Origin: Pusillimonas sp. MFBS29
GTDB lineage: Bacteria; Pseudomonadota; Gammaproteobacteria; Burkholderiales; Burkholderiaceae_B
Assembly: GCF_020687695.1 (NCBI RefSeq)
Contig: NZ_JAJEWL010000001.1
Coordinates: 62,001-126,000 of the forward strand
DNA: 64,000 nucleotides
Direction: 5' to 3'
This document shows positions 1-9,887 of the stretch, one piece after another. Under the pieces are notes generated by a model. The model did no database searches. It was given only the letters and a program-made list of their open reading frames with translations, and was not told where the DNA came from. How positions within the stretch are numbered: position 1 is the stretch's first letter; the number at the start of each line of letters is the position of its first letter. Made by a program: the position numbers and the translations under genes.

Positions 1-2210
1 ATGCTTCGGGATTCGGCATACGTGCGCTGGCAGCGGCCATCGAGAAGGAAGGTGTCGAGGTGCTGGGGGTTACCAGCTACGGTGACCTGAGTTCCTTTGC
101 TCAACAGCAAAGCCGTGCCAGTGCGTTCATTTTGTCGATCGACGATGAGGAATTCGACGTTGATTCGCCAGAAGACGTGGCCAACGCCATCAAGAATCTG
201 CGCTCGTTTATCGGCGAGCTGCGTTTCCGGAATGAAGAAATTCCGATCTATCTGTATGGCGAAACCCGTACGTCGCAACATATCCCGAACGACATCCTGC
301 GCGAATTGCATGGCTTCATTCATATGTTTGAAGATACGCCGGAGTTCGTGGCCAGGCATATTATTCGCGAGGCGCGCTCCTACCTGGATGGCCTGGCACC
401 GCCCTTTTTTCGCGAGCTCGTGAACTATGCTTCCGATGGTTCATACTCCTGGCATTGCCCCGGGCACTCGGGCGGTGTGGCTTTCCTGAAAAGTCCGGTG
501 GGGCAGATGTTCCACCAGTTTTTTGGTGAGAACATGCTGCGCGCCGACGTGTGCAATGCGGTCGACGAACTCGGTCAGCTGCTGGATCACACCGGGCCGG
601 TCGCCGAGTCTGAGTTGAACGCCGCCCGCATTTTCCATGCGGATCACTGCTTTTTCGTGACCAACGGCACGTCTACCTCGAACAAGATCGTATGGCATGC
701 CAATGTGGCGTCGGATGACGTGGTGGTGGTTGATCGCAACTGTCACAAATCAATATTGCACGCCATCACCATGACGGGCGCCATTCCGGTGTTCCTGCGG
801 CCCACGCGCAATCACCTGGGCATCATCGGGCCCATCCCCCTCGAGGAATTCGAACCCGGGAACATACAAAAGAAGATAGAGGCCAATCCGTTTGCGCGTA
901 ACGCCAAAGACAAAAAGCCACGCATTCTCACCCTGACCCAAAGTACATACGATGGCGTTATCTACAACGTCGAGATGATCAAGGACACGCTGGGTTCCGA
1001 GATCGACACCCTGCACTTTGACGAAGCCTGGCTGCCGCATGCCGCGTTCCACGAGTTCTATCATGGAATGCATGCCATCGGCGCAGGGCGTCCGCGCAGC
1101 AAAGATGCCATGGTGTTTGCGACGCACTCCACGCACAAGCTGCTGGCCGGGTTGTCCCAGGCATCCCAGATCACCGTGCAGGACTCCGAAACACGCAAGC
1201 TGGATCGCAACGTGTTCAACGAAGCCTATCTGATGCATACGTCGACCTCGCCGCAGTACGCCATCATTGCTTCCTGCGATGTGGCTGCTGCCATGATGGA
1301 GCCTCCGGGCGGAACGGCGCTGGTCGAGGAAAGCATTGCCGAAGCGATGGATTTTCGGCGCGCCATGCGCAAGGTTGAGTCCGAGTTCGGCAAGAACGAC
1401 TGGTGGTTCAAGGTCTGGGGTCCGAATCGCCTGGTATCCGACGGTATAGGCCATCGCGACGACTGGCTGCTGGAATCAGGCGACGAATGGCACGGGTTTG
1501 GTGATCTGGCCGAAAACTTCAACATGCTGGACCCGATCAAGGCAACCATCGTGACACCGGGGCTGGATATTTCGGGTACGTTTGCCGAGACCGGCATTCC
1601 GGCCGCGCTGGTATCGAAGTACCTGGCCGAGCATGGTGTCGTCATCGAAAAGACGGGTCTTTATTCCTTTTTTATCCTGTTCACCATAGGTATTACCAAA
1701 GGACGCTGGAATACCTTGCTGACGGCCTTGCAGCAGTTCAAGGACGATTACGATCGCAACCAGCCCATGTGGCGTATCTTGCCCGACTACTGCAAAGAGC
1801 ACCGCCGCTACGAAAAAATGGGTCTGCGCGATTTGTGCCAGCAGATTCACGAAGCCTACCGCAAGTACGACCTGGCCCGTCTGACCACCGAGGTCTACCT
1901 CAGTGATATGGTGCCGGCCATGAAGCCCTCTGACGCATACGCCAAGATGGCTCACCGTGAAGCCGAGCGCGTTGAGATCGACGCGCTGGAAGGGCGCGTC
2001 ACCGGTGTATTGCTGACGCCATATCCTCCGGGCATTCCGCTGTTGATTCCGGGCGAACGGTTCAATCAGCGTATCGTGAATTACCTGAAGTTTGCGCGCG
2101 AATTCAATGCCAAGTTCCCCGGTTTCGAGACCGATGTGCACGGTCTGGCCCGTGATATCGGACCCGATGGCAAAGAGCGGTATTACGTCGATTGCCTGAA
2201 AGAAGACTAA
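1..2210 (+). CDS. Orn/Lys/Arg decarboxylase, 5'-truncated by window edge
   Basis: PLP-dependent decarboxylase of the large bacterial ornithine/lysine/arginine family, which converts a basic amino acid to its polyamine or diamine and CO2 in the cytoplasm. The frame is open from base 3, reading ASGFGIRALAAAIEKEG, so a GTG near base 60 is not the real start and about 20 N-terminal residues lie outside the window. An N-terminal response-regulator-like wing domain is followed by the aminotransferase-fold core. The Schiff-base lysine lies in ATHSTHKLLAG (AAG at 1137-1139). About 735 residues are visible, close to the family norm. Which basic amino acid is used cannot be told from sequence alone. 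Confidence 0.93.
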   Translation, partial: ASGFGIRALAAAIEKEGVEVLGVTSYGDLSSFAQQQSRASAFILSIDDEEFDVDSPEDVANAIKNLRSFIGELRFRNEEIPIYLYGETRTSQHIPNDILRELHGFIHMFEDTPEFVARHIIREARSYLDGLAPPFFRELVNYASDGSYSWHCPGHSGGVAFLKSPVGQMFHQFFGENMLRADVCNAVDELGQLLDHTGPVAESELNAARIFHADHCFFVTNGTSTSNKIVWHANVASDDVVVVDRNCHKSILHAITMTGAIPVFLRPTRNHLGIIGPIPLEEFEPGNIQKKIEANPFARNAKDKKPRILTLTQSTYDGVIYNVEMIKDTLGSEIDTLHFDEAWLPHAAFHEFYHGMHAIGAGRPRSKDAMVFATHSTHKLLAGLSQASQITVQDSETRKLDRNVFNEAYLMHTSTSPQYAIIASCDVAAAMMEPPGGTALVEESIAEAMDFRRAMRKVESEFGKNDWWFKVWGPNRLVSDGIGHRDDWLLESGDEWHGFGDLAENFNMLDPIKATIVTPGLDISGTFAETGIPAALVSKYLAEHGVVIEKTGLYSFFILFTIGITKGRWNTLLTALQQFKDDYDRNQPMWRILPDYCKEHRRYEKMGLRDLCQQIHEAYRKYDLARLTTEVYLSDMVPAMKPSDAYAKMAHREAERVEIDALEGRVTGVLLTPYPPGIPLLIPGERFNQRIVNYLKFAREFNAKFPGFETDVHGLARDIGPDGKERYYVDCLKED

Positions 2211-2226
2211 AGGCTTTCGGCAACTT

Positions 2227-3498
2227 ATGAGTCGACCGGCAGAAGCCAGTTTTGATGTGGCCGTCATCGGCGCCGGTGCAGCCGGCATGATGGCGGCTGC
2301 CGTGGCCGGCCAGCGCGGTCTTCGTGTGGTCCTGATTGATCATGCGCAACGGCTGGCCGAGAAAATCCGCATATCGGGCGGCGGGCGCTGCAATTTCACC
2401 AATATAGGTACCGGGCCAGCCAATTTCCTGTCCCAGAATCCGGATTTTTGCCGCTCGGCCCTGGCGGCCTATACCCCACGGGACTTTATCGAACTGGTCG
2501 AAAGGCATGGCATTGCCTGGCATGAAAAGCACAAGGGCCAGCTGTTCTGCGATGACTCCAGTGCAGACATCGTCAACATGCTCAAGAAGGAGTGTGATGC
2601 TGGTGGCGTGGCGTGGCGCATGCCGTGCAAAGTCGAGAGCATCGATCTAGGTGGCGGCGGATTCAGCTTGAAAACCAGCCAGGGCACGCTGCAGGCCGGG
2701 CAGGTGGTACTGGCAACCGGAGGCATGGCCATCCCCCAGTTGGGAGCGACCGACTACGCCTTGAACATCGCACGACAATTTGGCCTGAAAGTGGTGGAGC
2801 CGCGTCCGGCGCTGGTGCCCCTGACTTTCGATGCCCCGTCCTGGCAGGACTTCGCGGTCTTGAGTGGTGTTGCCCTTGAGGTGCAGGTAAAGGTCTCCGT
2901 CCCGGCCGGAGCAGGGTCTGCCAAGGGTGGCAAGCGTGGCGGCAAGCCCCGTGAGCAGGCCTTTCTGGAAGACCTGCTGTTTACGCACAGAGGCTTGTCG
3001 GGGCCGGCGATATTGCAGATATCCAGTTACTGGAATCCGGGCGAGGCCATACGACTCGACCTGGCCCCCCAGCAAGATCTGGCGCAGGCGCTGCTGCAGG
3101 CCAAGCAGGGCGGTCGCCAGCAGCTGGGTACGGTGCTGGCTGGCCTGTGGCCCAAGCGCCTGGCCGAGCAATGGCTGGCTCACGAAGATTTTTCCGCCTC
3201 CGACCTGGGGTCACACAGGCTCGCCGACGTTCCCGACCGCGTGCTGCGACTATTGGCCGAACGCATACATGACTGGTCGTTGGTTCCCAGCGGTACCGCC
3301 GGCTATAAAAAGGCCGAGGTCATGCGTGGCGGTGTGGACACACGCGGAATAGACCAGAAGACTATGCAGGCGAAGTCGGTGCCCGGCCTGTATTTTGTCG
3401 GAGAAGCCGTGGATGTGACGGGCTGGCTGGGCGGTTACAACTTTCAATGGGCCTGGGCTTCAGGAGTTGCCTGTGGCCGGGCCTTGTCCGCAGGGTAG
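2227..3498 (+). CDS. yhiN: HI0933/YhiN-family FAD-dependent oxidoreductase
   Basis: A 423-residue flavoprotein of the HI0933-like (YhiN, TIGR00275) family. The N-terminal FAD-binding Rossmann motif GAGAAGMM is followed by the family signature SGGGRCNFTN near residue 55. The C-terminal part ends in the typical LYFVGEAVDVTGWLGGYNFQWAWASG, split here as GLYFVGEAVDVTGW and GGYNFQWAWASG. The substrate is not established for this family. The gene starts 16 bp after the decarboxylase stop and may be co-transcribed with it. The Shine-Dalgarno sequence before the ATG is weak. Confidence 0.9.
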   Translation: MSRPAEASFDVAVIGAGAAGMMAAAVAGQRGLRVVLIDHAQRLAEKIRISGGGRCNFTNIGTGPANFLSQNPDFCRSALAAYTPRDFIELVERHGIAWHEKHKGQLFCDDSSADIVNMLKKECDAGGVAWRMPCKVESIDLGGGGFSLKTSQGTLQAGQVVLATGGMAIPQLGATDYALNIARQFGLKVVEPRPALVPLTFDAPSWQDFAVLSGVALEVQVKVSVPAGAGSAKGGKRGGKPREQAFLEDLLFTHRGLSGPAILQISSYWNPGEAIRLDLAPQQDLAQALLQAKQGGRQQLGTVLAGLWPKRLAEQWLAHEDFSASDLGSHRLADVPDRVLRLLAERIHDWSLVPSGTAGYKKAEVMRGGVDTRGIDQKTMQAKSVPGLYFVGEAVDVTGWLGGYNFQWAWASGVACGRALSAG

Positions 3499-3547
3499 CG
3501 GGCGCTCCGGATCCCGACGCAGGATGGGCTTTTTGGCCCACTTTCAC

Positions 3548-3576
3548 TTGGCGAGCCCGGGTTTTCGGGTTATTCT
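3548..3576 (+). promoter_or_regulatory. Candidate sigma70 promoter of the gcv operon
   Basis: TTGGCG (3548-3553) and TATTCT (3571-3576) are separated by 17 bp and would place transcription start near 3584, just ahead of the first glycine aptamer. Each hexamer matches consensus at 4 of 6 positions. Position supports the call more than sequence does. Confidence 0.45.
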
Positions 3577-3597
3577 TTGCGGTTGCTGTCATTACAC

Positions 3598-3815
3598 AGA
3601 GTGGGAGAGTGCCGGTTTTCGGCCACCGAAGGCGCAATTCGCCCAGAATCGCTCAGGTTCCCCGTACCGCTCGTGTATTGTTGTTTCGTTCCTGAAATTG
3701 CAGGGCAGCACTCTGGAGAGACCCGCAATACCTGACAGCATGGTTGGCGGGCGCCGAAGGTGAACACCCGCAAGCTCGGGCTAACTCTCAGGCAAAAGGA
3801 CAGAAGGGCGGTGCT
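3598..3815 (+). promoter_or_regulatory. Tandem glycine riboswitch upstream of gcvT
   Basis: Two consecutive aptamers of the glycine riboswitch class can be read. Aptamer 1 has GGGAGAG (3603-3609), CACCGAAGGCGCAA (3624-3637) and CTCAGGT (3652-3658). The linker ACTCTGGAGAG (3710-3720) is the usual junction between the two aptamers. Aptamer 2 has GGAGAG (3715-3720), GCGCCGAAGG (3751-3760) and CTCTCAGGCAAAAGGACAG (3785-3803). The element fills most of the 371-bp gap between yhiN and gcvT. Members of the class bind glycine and commonly turn on glycine cleavage genes, which fits the position here. Confidence 0.93.
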
Positions 3816-3848
3816 GGCCAGCAATCAATGGCATGCGTCGTCCTTTTT
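3794..3848 (+). promoter_or_regulatory. Putative expression platform of the glycine riboswitch
   Basis: AAAAGGAC (3794-3801), part of the conserved 3' strand of aptamer 2, is perfectly complementary to GTCCTTTT (3840-3847), which runs into a short T tract. Pairing of these strands would compete with the folded aptamer and form a terminator-like hairpin in the absence of glycine. The switch mechanism is an inference from complementarity. Confidence 0.55.
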
Positions 3849-3869
3849 AATTCCCGTTTTGGAGTCCCC

Positions 3870-4964
3870 ATGTCTAGTGCCTTGAAACACACCCGCCTGC
3901 ATCCCATACACCTTGAATCCGGTGCCAAAATGGTCGATTTTGGCGGCTGGGATATGCCGGTTGCCTACGGTTCACAACTTGAAGAACACCACGCCGTTCG
4001 CCAGGATGCCGGCATGTTTGATGTATCGCACATGCTTAATATCGATATCCAGGGCGAGGGTGCCGAAGATTTCCTCAAGCACCTGCTGGCCAATGATGTT
4101 GCCAAGCTTTCCACACCAGGCAAGGCGCTCTATTCATGCATGCTGAACGACGAAGGCGGCGTCATTGACGACCTGATCGTCTATTTTTTCAGCTCCGACG
4201 AATGGCGGCTGATCGTCAATGCAGGTACCGCCGACAAAGACCTTGAATGGATCCAGAACGTTGCCCGCTCCGGCAATTTCGATGTCACGATCACCCCGCG
4301 GCGCGATCTGGCCATGGTGGCTGTGCAAGGGCCCAGCGCCCGCAACAAGTTCTGGGAGGTGCGCCCTGATTGGGAAGCCGCCACTCATGCATTGTCTGCC
4401 TTTACCGGTGCCATGGTCGATGACGACATTCTGGTGGCGCGTACCGGGTATACCGGCGAAGATGGTTTTGAAGTCGTCCTGCCCGGCGATCAGGTCGAAG
4501 CCCTGTGGCGCGATCTGTCCGCCAATGGTGTCCGTGCTTGCGGCCTGGGTGCGCGCGATACCTTGCGCCTGGAAGCCGGTATGAATCTGTACGGTCAGGA
4601 AATGAACGAGCAGGTCAATCCTCTGGTGTCCGGGCTGGCCTGGACGGTATCGCTGAAAGACACCGAGCGTGATTTCATCGGGCGCAAGGCCCTGGAAAAC
4701 CTGACCGTTGACAGCACACTGGTGGGCGTCAAACTGCTCGAGCGCGGCGTTATGCGCGGACACATGAAGGTACGCACCGCGCAAGGCGAGGGCGAGCTCA
4801 CCAGCGGTTCCATGTCGCCAACCATGGGCGTATCCATAGGCATGGCCCGCGTGCCCAAGGGTGCGCAACCCGGCGACCGCATCGAAGTCGAAATTCGCAG
4901 TAAATGGGTGCCAGCCGAAGTGGTGAAAATGCCATTCGTGCGCAATGGCAAGGTGATGGCCTGA
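3870..4964 (+). CDS. gcvT: Aminomethyltransferase (glycine cleavage T protein)
   Basis: T protein of the glycine cleavage system: it transfers the methylene group from the aminomethyl-lipoyl H protein to tetrahydrofolate and releases ammonia. The 364-residue product matches family length. The start is the ATG at 3870, preceded by GGAG at 3861-3864; an upstream in-frame codon lies inside the riboswitch and was rejected. GcvT_N and the C-terminal barrel domain are both recognisable, with [11 protein letters not shown] near the N-terminus and [11 protein letters not shown] in the middle. It is the first gene of gcvT-gcvH-gcvP and is controlled by the glycine riboswitch. Confidence 0.96.
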   Translation: MSSALKHTRLHPIHLESGAKMVDFGGWDMPVAYGSQLEEHHAVRQDAGMFDVSHMLNIDIQGEGAEDFLKHLLANDVAKLSTPGKALYSCMLNDEGGVIDDLIVYFFSSDEWRLIVNAGTADKDLEWIQNVARSGNFDVTITPRRDLAMVAVQGPSARNKFWEVRPDWEAATHALSAFTGAMVDDDILVARTGYTGEDGFEVVLPGDQVEALWRDLSANGVRACGLGARDTLRLEAGMNLYGQEMNEQVNPLVSGLAWTVSLKDTERDFIGRKALENLTVDSTLVGVKLLERGVMRGHMKVRTAQGEGELTSGSMSPTMGVSIGMARVPKGAQPGDRIEVEIRSKWVPAEVVKMPFVRNGKVMA

Positions 4965-5026
4965 TTCCGGTTGCCGGACTCAGCCATGCATCAACAAACA
5001 ATCACTATTCAATTACAGGGGTAATC

Positions 5027-5407
5027 ATGAGTATTCCTAGCGACCGTAAATATACGACTTCACACGAATGGGTAAAGGCCGAAGGCGACGTCCTGCTGGT
5101 TGGCATTACCGACACTGCCCAGGATCAGCTGGGCGACCTGGTTTTTGTAGGCGATGTCAATCCAGGCGCCGCGCTGGCTGCCGGTGAAACCGCCGGTGTG
5201 GTCGAATCCGTGAAGGCGGCATCCGATATCTACGCACCGGTCGACGGCGAGATCGTTGCCTTTAACGAAGCGCTGAACGACAACCCCGACCTGATCAATC
5301 AGGCGGCTTTCGATACCTGGATCTTCAAGATCAAGCCCAACAACATGTCGGATATCGACGGCCTGCTGGACGCTGCCGGCTACGAGGCACAGGCAGACGC
5401 GAGCTGA
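5027..5407 (+). CDS. gcvH: Glycine cleavage system H protein
   Basis: A 126-residue lipoyl carrier that shuttles the aminomethyl intermediate between the P and T proteins. The lipoylation site is the lysine in GVVESVKAASDIYAP. The start chosen is the ATG at 5027, preceded by AGGGG and giving MSIPSDRKYTTSHEW, the normal N-terminus; a longer in-frame extension would run back into gcvT. It sits 62 bp after gcvT and 3 bp before gcvP, consistent with one transcript. The L protein (lipoamide dehydrogenase) is not in the window. Confidence 0.96.
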   Translation: MSIPSDRKYTTSHEWVKAEGDVLLVGITDTAQDQLGDLVFVGDVNPGAALAAGETAGVVESVKAASDIYAPVDGEIVAFNEALNDNPDLINQAAFDTWIFKIKPNNMSDIDGLLDAAGYEAQADAS

Positions 5408-5410
5408 TTT

Positions 5411-8311
5411 ATGTTACGTGATCTTGACCCTCATTCCGACTTCATAGCCCGGCATGTCGGCCCCTCGCAGGCTGATCAGGCGGCCATGTTGGCCGCCATC
5501 GGCGCGCCCGACATACAAAGCCTCATCAATGAAGTCGTGCCGGCCAGCATTCTGAAGCGCGGTGCGCTGAATCTGCCGGCTTCGCGCAGCGAAGCCGATG
5601 CGCTGGACGACCTGAAAATGGTTGCGTCACGCAACCAGGTGTTCCGTAATTACATAGGCCAGGGCTACTACGGTACCCATGTCCCCAATGTCATCTTGCG
5701 CAACATTCTTGAAAATCCCGCCTGGTATACGGCCTATACGCCGTATCAACCCGAGATTTCCCAGGGGCGTCTGGAAGCATTGCTGAATTACCAGACCATG
5801 GTTGCCGACCTGACCGGGCTGGACATCGCCAATGCCTCTTTGCTGGACGAAGGCACGGCAGCCGCCGAAGCCATGACGCTGGCGCGTCGCGGTTCGCGCG
5901 CCAAGAGCAAGGTTTTCTTTGCGTCCGTGCACTGTCATCCGCAAACGCTGGAAGTGCTGCGTACAAGGGCCAGCGGCCTGGATATCGAAGTGGTGGTGGG
6001 CGACGAGTCGCAAGGTCTGCCCGAATGCTTCGGCGTATTGCTGCAATATCCTCATAGCCTGGGCGGTGTCAGCGACTATCGCGCGTTGACCGAGGCCGCT
6101 CATGCGCAAGGTGCCGTGGTGGCTGTCGCCACCGACTTGCTTGCGCTGGCTGTGCTGGCTGCGCCAGGCGAGTGGGGTGCCGATATCGCCGTCGGGTCAG
6201 CCCAGCGCTTTGGTGTGCCCATGGGCTTTGGCGGCCCGCATGCCGGGTTCATGGCATGCAAAGATGCCTTCAAACGCAATATGCCGGGTCGTCTTGTGGG
6301 CGTGTCCAAAGACAGCCAGGGCGCGCCTGCGCTGCGTCTGGCGCTGCAAACGCGCGAACAGCATATCCGTCGCGAGAAAGCCACGTCGAATATTTGTACG
6401 GCCCAGGTGCTGCTGGCAGTTATGGCCGGCATGTATGCGGTATGGCATGGCCCTGCCGGCATCAAGCGCATAGCCGAACGCGTGGCTTATCTGACCGCCT
6501 TCCTGGCCAACTCGCTGGAAGACCTGGGTTACACCGTTGCCAGCAAGGATTTCTTCGATACACTGTTGCTTGATACCGGTGATCAAACCCATGCAGTCAT
6601 CCAGGCTGCACAGGCGGCGGCCATCAACCTGCGCCAGGTCAATGCCGGTCAGGTGGCAGTGTCGCTCGACGAAACGGTTACCGAGACCGACCTTCACAGC
6701 TTGCTGACTGTGTTTGCCAAGGCTGCCGGCAAATCGTGGGATGCCTCGGCACAGCATGTCTTGCCGGCCCGTCATGGCATACCCGAAAGCGTGCAGCGTC
6801 AGTCGGCCATCCTGACTCATCCGGTTTTCTCGCGCATCCAGTCCGAAACCGACATGCTGCGCTATCTGCGCGCATTGTCCGACAAGGATCTGGCGCTGGA
6901 TCGAACCATGATTCCGCTGGGTTCGTGCACCATGAAGCTGAACGCCACGGCCGAGATGATTCCGATCACCTGGCCCGAGTTCGGCCAGATTCATCCGTTT
7001 GCACCCACTGCTCAAACCCGGGGCTACCAGGAACTGGTCGAGCGGCTGTCGGCGGCGCTGTGTGAAATCACCGGCTACGATTCGGTCAGCCTGCAGCCCA
7101 ATTCGGGCGCCCAGGGTGAGTATGCCGGCTTGCTGGCGATACGTGGCTATCATCGTGCCAATGGTCAGCATCAGCGTAATGTTTGTCTGATTCCGGCTTC
7201 GGCGCATGGCACCAATCCTGCGTCTGCCCAGCTGGCCGGCATGGAAGTGGTTGTGGTGGCCTCCGACAACAACGGTAACGTCGATGTCGAGGATCTGAAA
7301 GCCAAGATCGCCAAAGCGGGTGACAGGCTCGCTGCCCTGATGATCACCTATCCATCCACGCATGGTGTGTTTGAAACGGCGGTCACCGAAATCTGCGAGC
7401 TGGTTCATGCCGCAGGCGGTCAGGTGTACCTTGATGGCGCCAACATGAATGCCATGGTTGGTCTGGCACAGCCCGGCAAGTTCGGCTCCGATGTGTCGCA
7501 CCTGAACCTGCACAAGACCTTCTGCATTCCGCACGGCGGTGGCGGACCCGGCGTGGGCCCGGTGGCAGTGCGCTCGCATCTGGCACCCTATCTGCCAGCC
7601 GTGCTCGACCCCTCGGGCAAGCTGCCTGACCAGGCACAGGTTGGCCCGGTTTCGGCTGCCCCCTATGGCTCGGCCAGCATTCTGCCCATCTCGTACATGT
7701 ATATTGTGCTCATGGGTGCCGAAGGTCTGCTGGAAGCAACCGAAACGGCCATCCTTAACGCCAATTACATCGCGGCCCGTCTGCGCGACCACTATCCCAT
7801 CCTGTATGCGGGTCCCAATGGCCGGGTGGCGCACGAGTGCATACTCGACATCCGTCCCATCAAAGACGCTTGCGGCATCTCCAACGAAGATATTGCCAAG
7901 CGTCTGGTCGATTATGGGTTCCACGCCCCAACCATGAGTTTCCCGGTCGCGGGCACGCTTATGGTTGAACCGACGGAATCGGAAGGCCTGGCCGAACTCG
8001 ATCGCTTTATCGATGCCATGATTTCGATACGCGCCGAGATTGCCCAGGTCGAACGGGGCGAGGTCGATGCCCAGGACAACGTCCTGTGCAATGCGCCACA
8101 CACGGCGCAAATGCTGCTGGCGGCTGAATGGCATCACGATTACACGCGTGAGGCCGCCGCTTATCCCCTGGCCAGTTTGCGTGATGGCAAGTACTGGCCG
8201 CCGGTGGCGCGGGTTGACAATGCCTGGGGCGACCGCAATCTGGTGTGCTCCTGCCCGCCCATGGAAGCCTATGCATCTGAAGGCGAAGTAGCAGAGTCGT
8301 CTGCGGTCTGA
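5411..8311 (+). CDS. gcvP: Glycine dehydrogenase (decarboxylating), P protein
   Basis: A 966-residue PLP enzyme that decarboxylates glycine and loads the aminomethyl group on H protein. It is the homodimeric single-chain form with N- and C-terminal halves of the same fold. The N-terminus reads [14 protein letters not shown], typical for the family. The PLP lysine lies in [19 protein letters not shown] in the C-terminal half. It is the last gene of the gcv operon and is followed by a strong hairpin terminator. Confidence 0.97.
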   Translation: MLRDLDPHSDFIARHVGPSQADQAAMLAAIGAPDIQSLINEVVPASILKRGALNLPASRSEADALDDLKMVASRNQVFRNYIGQGYYGTHVPNVILRNILENPAWYTAYTPYQPEISQGRLEALLNYQTMVADLTGLDIANASLLDEGTAAAEAMTLARRGSRAKSKVFFASVHCHPQTLEVLRTRASGLDIEVVVGDESQGLPECFGVLLQYPHSLGGVSDYRALTEAAHAQGAVVAVATDLLALAVLAAPGEWGADIAVGSAQRFGVPMGFGGPHAGFMACKDAFKRNMPGRLVGVSKDSQGAPALRLALQTREQHIRREKATSNICTAQVLLAVMAGMYAVWHGPAGIKRIAERVAYLTAFLANSLEDLGYTVASKDFFDTLLLDTGDQTHAVIQAAQAAAINLRQVNAGQVAVSLDETVTETDLHSLLTVFAKAAGKSWDASAQHVLPARHGIPESVQRQSAILTHPVFSRIQSETDMLRYLRALSDKDLALDRTMIPLGSCTMKLNATAEMIPITWPEFGQIHPFAPTAQTRGYQELVERLSAALCEITGYDSVSLQPNSGAQGEYAGLLAIRGYHRANGQHQRNVCLIPASAHGTNPASAQLAGMEVVVVASDNNGNVDVEDLKAKIAKAGDRLAALMITYPSTHGVFETAVTEICELVHAAGGQVYLDGANMNAMVGLAQPGKFGSDVSHLNLHKTFCIPHGGGGPGVGPVAVRSHLAPYLPAVLDPSGKLPDQAQVGPVSAAPYGSASILPISYMYIVLMGAEGLLEATETAILNANYIAARLRDHYPILYAGPNGRVAHECILDIRPIKDACGISNEDIAKRLVDYGFHAPTMSFPVAGTLMVEPTESEGLAELDRFIDAMISIRAEIAQVERGEVDAQDNVLCNAPHTAQMLLAAEWHHDYTREAAAYPLASLRDGKYWPPVARVDNAWGDRNLVCSCPPMEAYASEGEVAESSAV

Positions 8312-8335
8312 CCGGAATAACGCCGGCCTGAAGCA

Positions 8336-8374
8336 ATGTCGGGTGTCCTTTGCAGGACACCCGGCATTTTCTTT
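8336..8374 (+). terminator. Rho-independent terminator after gcvP
   Basis: A 13-bp stem, ATGTCGGGTGTCC (8336-8348) with GGACACCCGGCAT (8355-8367) including one G-U pair, has a 6-nt loop and is followed by TTTCTTT. It lies between the convergent gcvP and aminotransferase genes; the T tract favours termination of the gcv transcript. Confidence 0.85.
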
Positions 8375-8411
8375 GCAGATCCGGCAGGCGCAGGCCTGAC
8401 CGGACGCAGTA

Positions 8412-9737
8412 TCAATCGACCGTTTTCAGGACATCTTCGATTTTCTGGAAGATCTCGTGGATCTGGCCTTCTTCGATGATGAGCGGTGGCGAAATGGCAA
8501 TGATGTCGCCGGTGTAGCGTACCAGCAGGCCCTGATCAAAGCATTTGGCAAAGACTTCGGCGGCGCGGGCACCCGGGGCGCCTTCACGCGGTTGCAGCTC
8601 GATGCCTGCGACCAGTCCCAGGTTGCGTACGTCGATGACGTGGCGTGCGCCCTGTAGTTTGTGGGCCGCGTTCTCGAAGGTGGGCGACAAGTCTTTGGCG
8701 CGCTCGAACAGGCGATCTTTTTCGTAAATGCCAAGGGTAGCCAGAATGGCTGCCGTGGCCATGGGGTGGGCCGAGTAGGTATAGCCATGGAAGAACTCGA
8801 TGCCGCTGGCCGCAGCACTGACAATGGTGTCGTGAATGTTGCGACGGACCGCCACGGCACCTGCGGGTATGGCGGCGTTGCTGATGCCCTTGGCCATGGT
8901 GATCAGGTCGGGCGTTACGCCGAAGAACTCACTGGCCGTCGAGGCACCCAGGCGACCGAAACCGGTTATGACTTCATCGAAAATCAGCAAGATGCCATGC
9001 TTTTCAGTAATGGCCCGCAGCTGTTCCAGGTAACCCTTGGGAGGAATAAGCACGCCGGTGGAGCCAGCCATGGGCTCGACGATGACGGCAGCGATGGTCG
9101 AGGCATCGTGCAGGGCAATAATGCGTTCGAGTTCGTCGGCAAAGTGCTTGCCCCAGGCGGGTTGGCCACGCGAGTAGGCATTTTTGGAAAGGTCGTGCGT
9201 ATGTGGCAGATGATCGACGCCCGGCAGCAACGCGCCGGAGAATGTCTTGCGGTTGGGCGATATGCCGCCTACCGAAATGCCACCGAAACCCACACCATGG
9301 TAGCCGCGTTCGCGACCGATCAGTCGTGTGCGTTGCCCTTCGCCGCGTGCGCGGTGGTAGGCGAGCGCGATCTTGAGCGAGGTGTCGACGGATTCGGAAC
9401 CGGAATTGGTAAAGAAGATGCGGTCCATGCCTTCGGGCATGAGCTTGGCAATGGCCGACGCTGCGCGGAAGGAATCCACATGCCCCAGCTGGAAGCTGGG
9501 CGCATAATCAAGCTCGGCCGCCTGCTGTGAAATCGCATCGACAATTTCCTGGCGTCCGTGTCCGGCATTGACGCACCACAGGCCAGAGGTGGCATCCAGT
9601 ACCTGCTGGCCGGTACTGGAGGTGTAATACATGCCTTTGGCCTTGGTCAGCAAACGGGGTTGTTCCTTGAACTGACGATTGGCAGTGAAAGGCATCCACA
9701 GGTTTGAAAGGTCAGGGATGTTGGCTTGGCTGGTCAT
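8412..9737 (-). CDS. Class III omega-amino-acid:pyruvate aminotransferase
   Basis: A PLP-dependent class III aminotransferase of 441 residues, closest in character to beta-alanine/omega-amino acid:pyruvate transaminases (LWMPFTANRQFK at the N-terminus, SGLWCVNAGHGR, FTNSGSESVDT). The PLP lysine lies in ITMAKGISNAAIPAG, preceded by the cofactor aspartate in LLIFDEVITGFGR. The start MTSQANIP (9737) was chosen over an upstream ATG because it matches family N-termini and has TGAGG upstream. It is transcribed divergently from a MocR regulator, a common pairing for amino-acid or taurine/GABA-type aminotransferases. The exact donor amine is unresolved. Confidence 0.88.
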   Translation of the reverse strand: MTSQANIPDLSNLWMPFTANRQFKEQPRLLTKAKGMYYTSSTGQQVLDATSGLWCVNAGHGRQEIVDAISQQAAELDYAPSFQLGHVDSFRAASAIAKLMPEGMDRIFFTNSGSESVDTSLKIALAYHRARGEGQRTRLIGRERGYHGVGFGGISVGGISPNRKTFSGALLPGVDHLPHTHDLSKNAYSRGQPAWGKHFADELERIIALHDASTIAAVIVEPMAGSTGVLIPPKGYLEQLRAITEKHGILLIFDEVITGFGRLGASTASEFFGVTPDLITMAKGISNAAIPAGAVAVRRNIHDTIVSAAASGIEFFHGYTYSAHPMATAAILATLGIYEKDRLFERAKDLSPTFENAAHKLQGARHVIDVRNLGLVAGIELQPREGAPGARAAEVFAKCFDQGLLVRYTGDIIAISPPLIIEEGQIHEIFQKIEDVLKTVD

Positions 9738-9819
9738 GATGTAGGCCTCAGGGCAATAAAGTATCGATAAGACAACGGTTTTTCGAGTATTCTCGTCCGG
9801 CTGCCAGGCTAAATACATA

Positions 9820-9848
9820 TACAGTTGAATGAATAATGTAAAACTGTA
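9820..9848. promoter_or_regulatory. Inverted repeat, candidate MocR operator
   Basis: TACAGTT (9820-9826) and AACTGTA (9842-9848) are perfect 7-bp inverted arms, 22 bp centre to centre or about two helical turns, in the 150-bp divergent promoter region. On the minus strand TTTACA and TATGTA with a 17-bp spacer could form a promoter for the aminotransferase within the repeat. Binding by the adjacent MocR protein is inferred from position. Confidence 0.45.
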
Positions 9849-9887
9849 GTGGTAAAATTAGAGTAATCGTATAGATTTTGGTGTCAC

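Noticed and set aside
3525-3573. Hairpins after yhiN (TGGGC-TTTTT-GGCCCA region and CCCG/CGGG) as a terminator
   Set aside because: Short stems and no T tract after them; the second lies within the promoter spacer of the gcv operon.
6197-8137. 646-codon open frame on the minus strand opposite gcvP
   Set aside because: It is fully antisense to gcvP, has no ribosome site or recognisable domain, and arises from the codon bias of a GC-rich gene.
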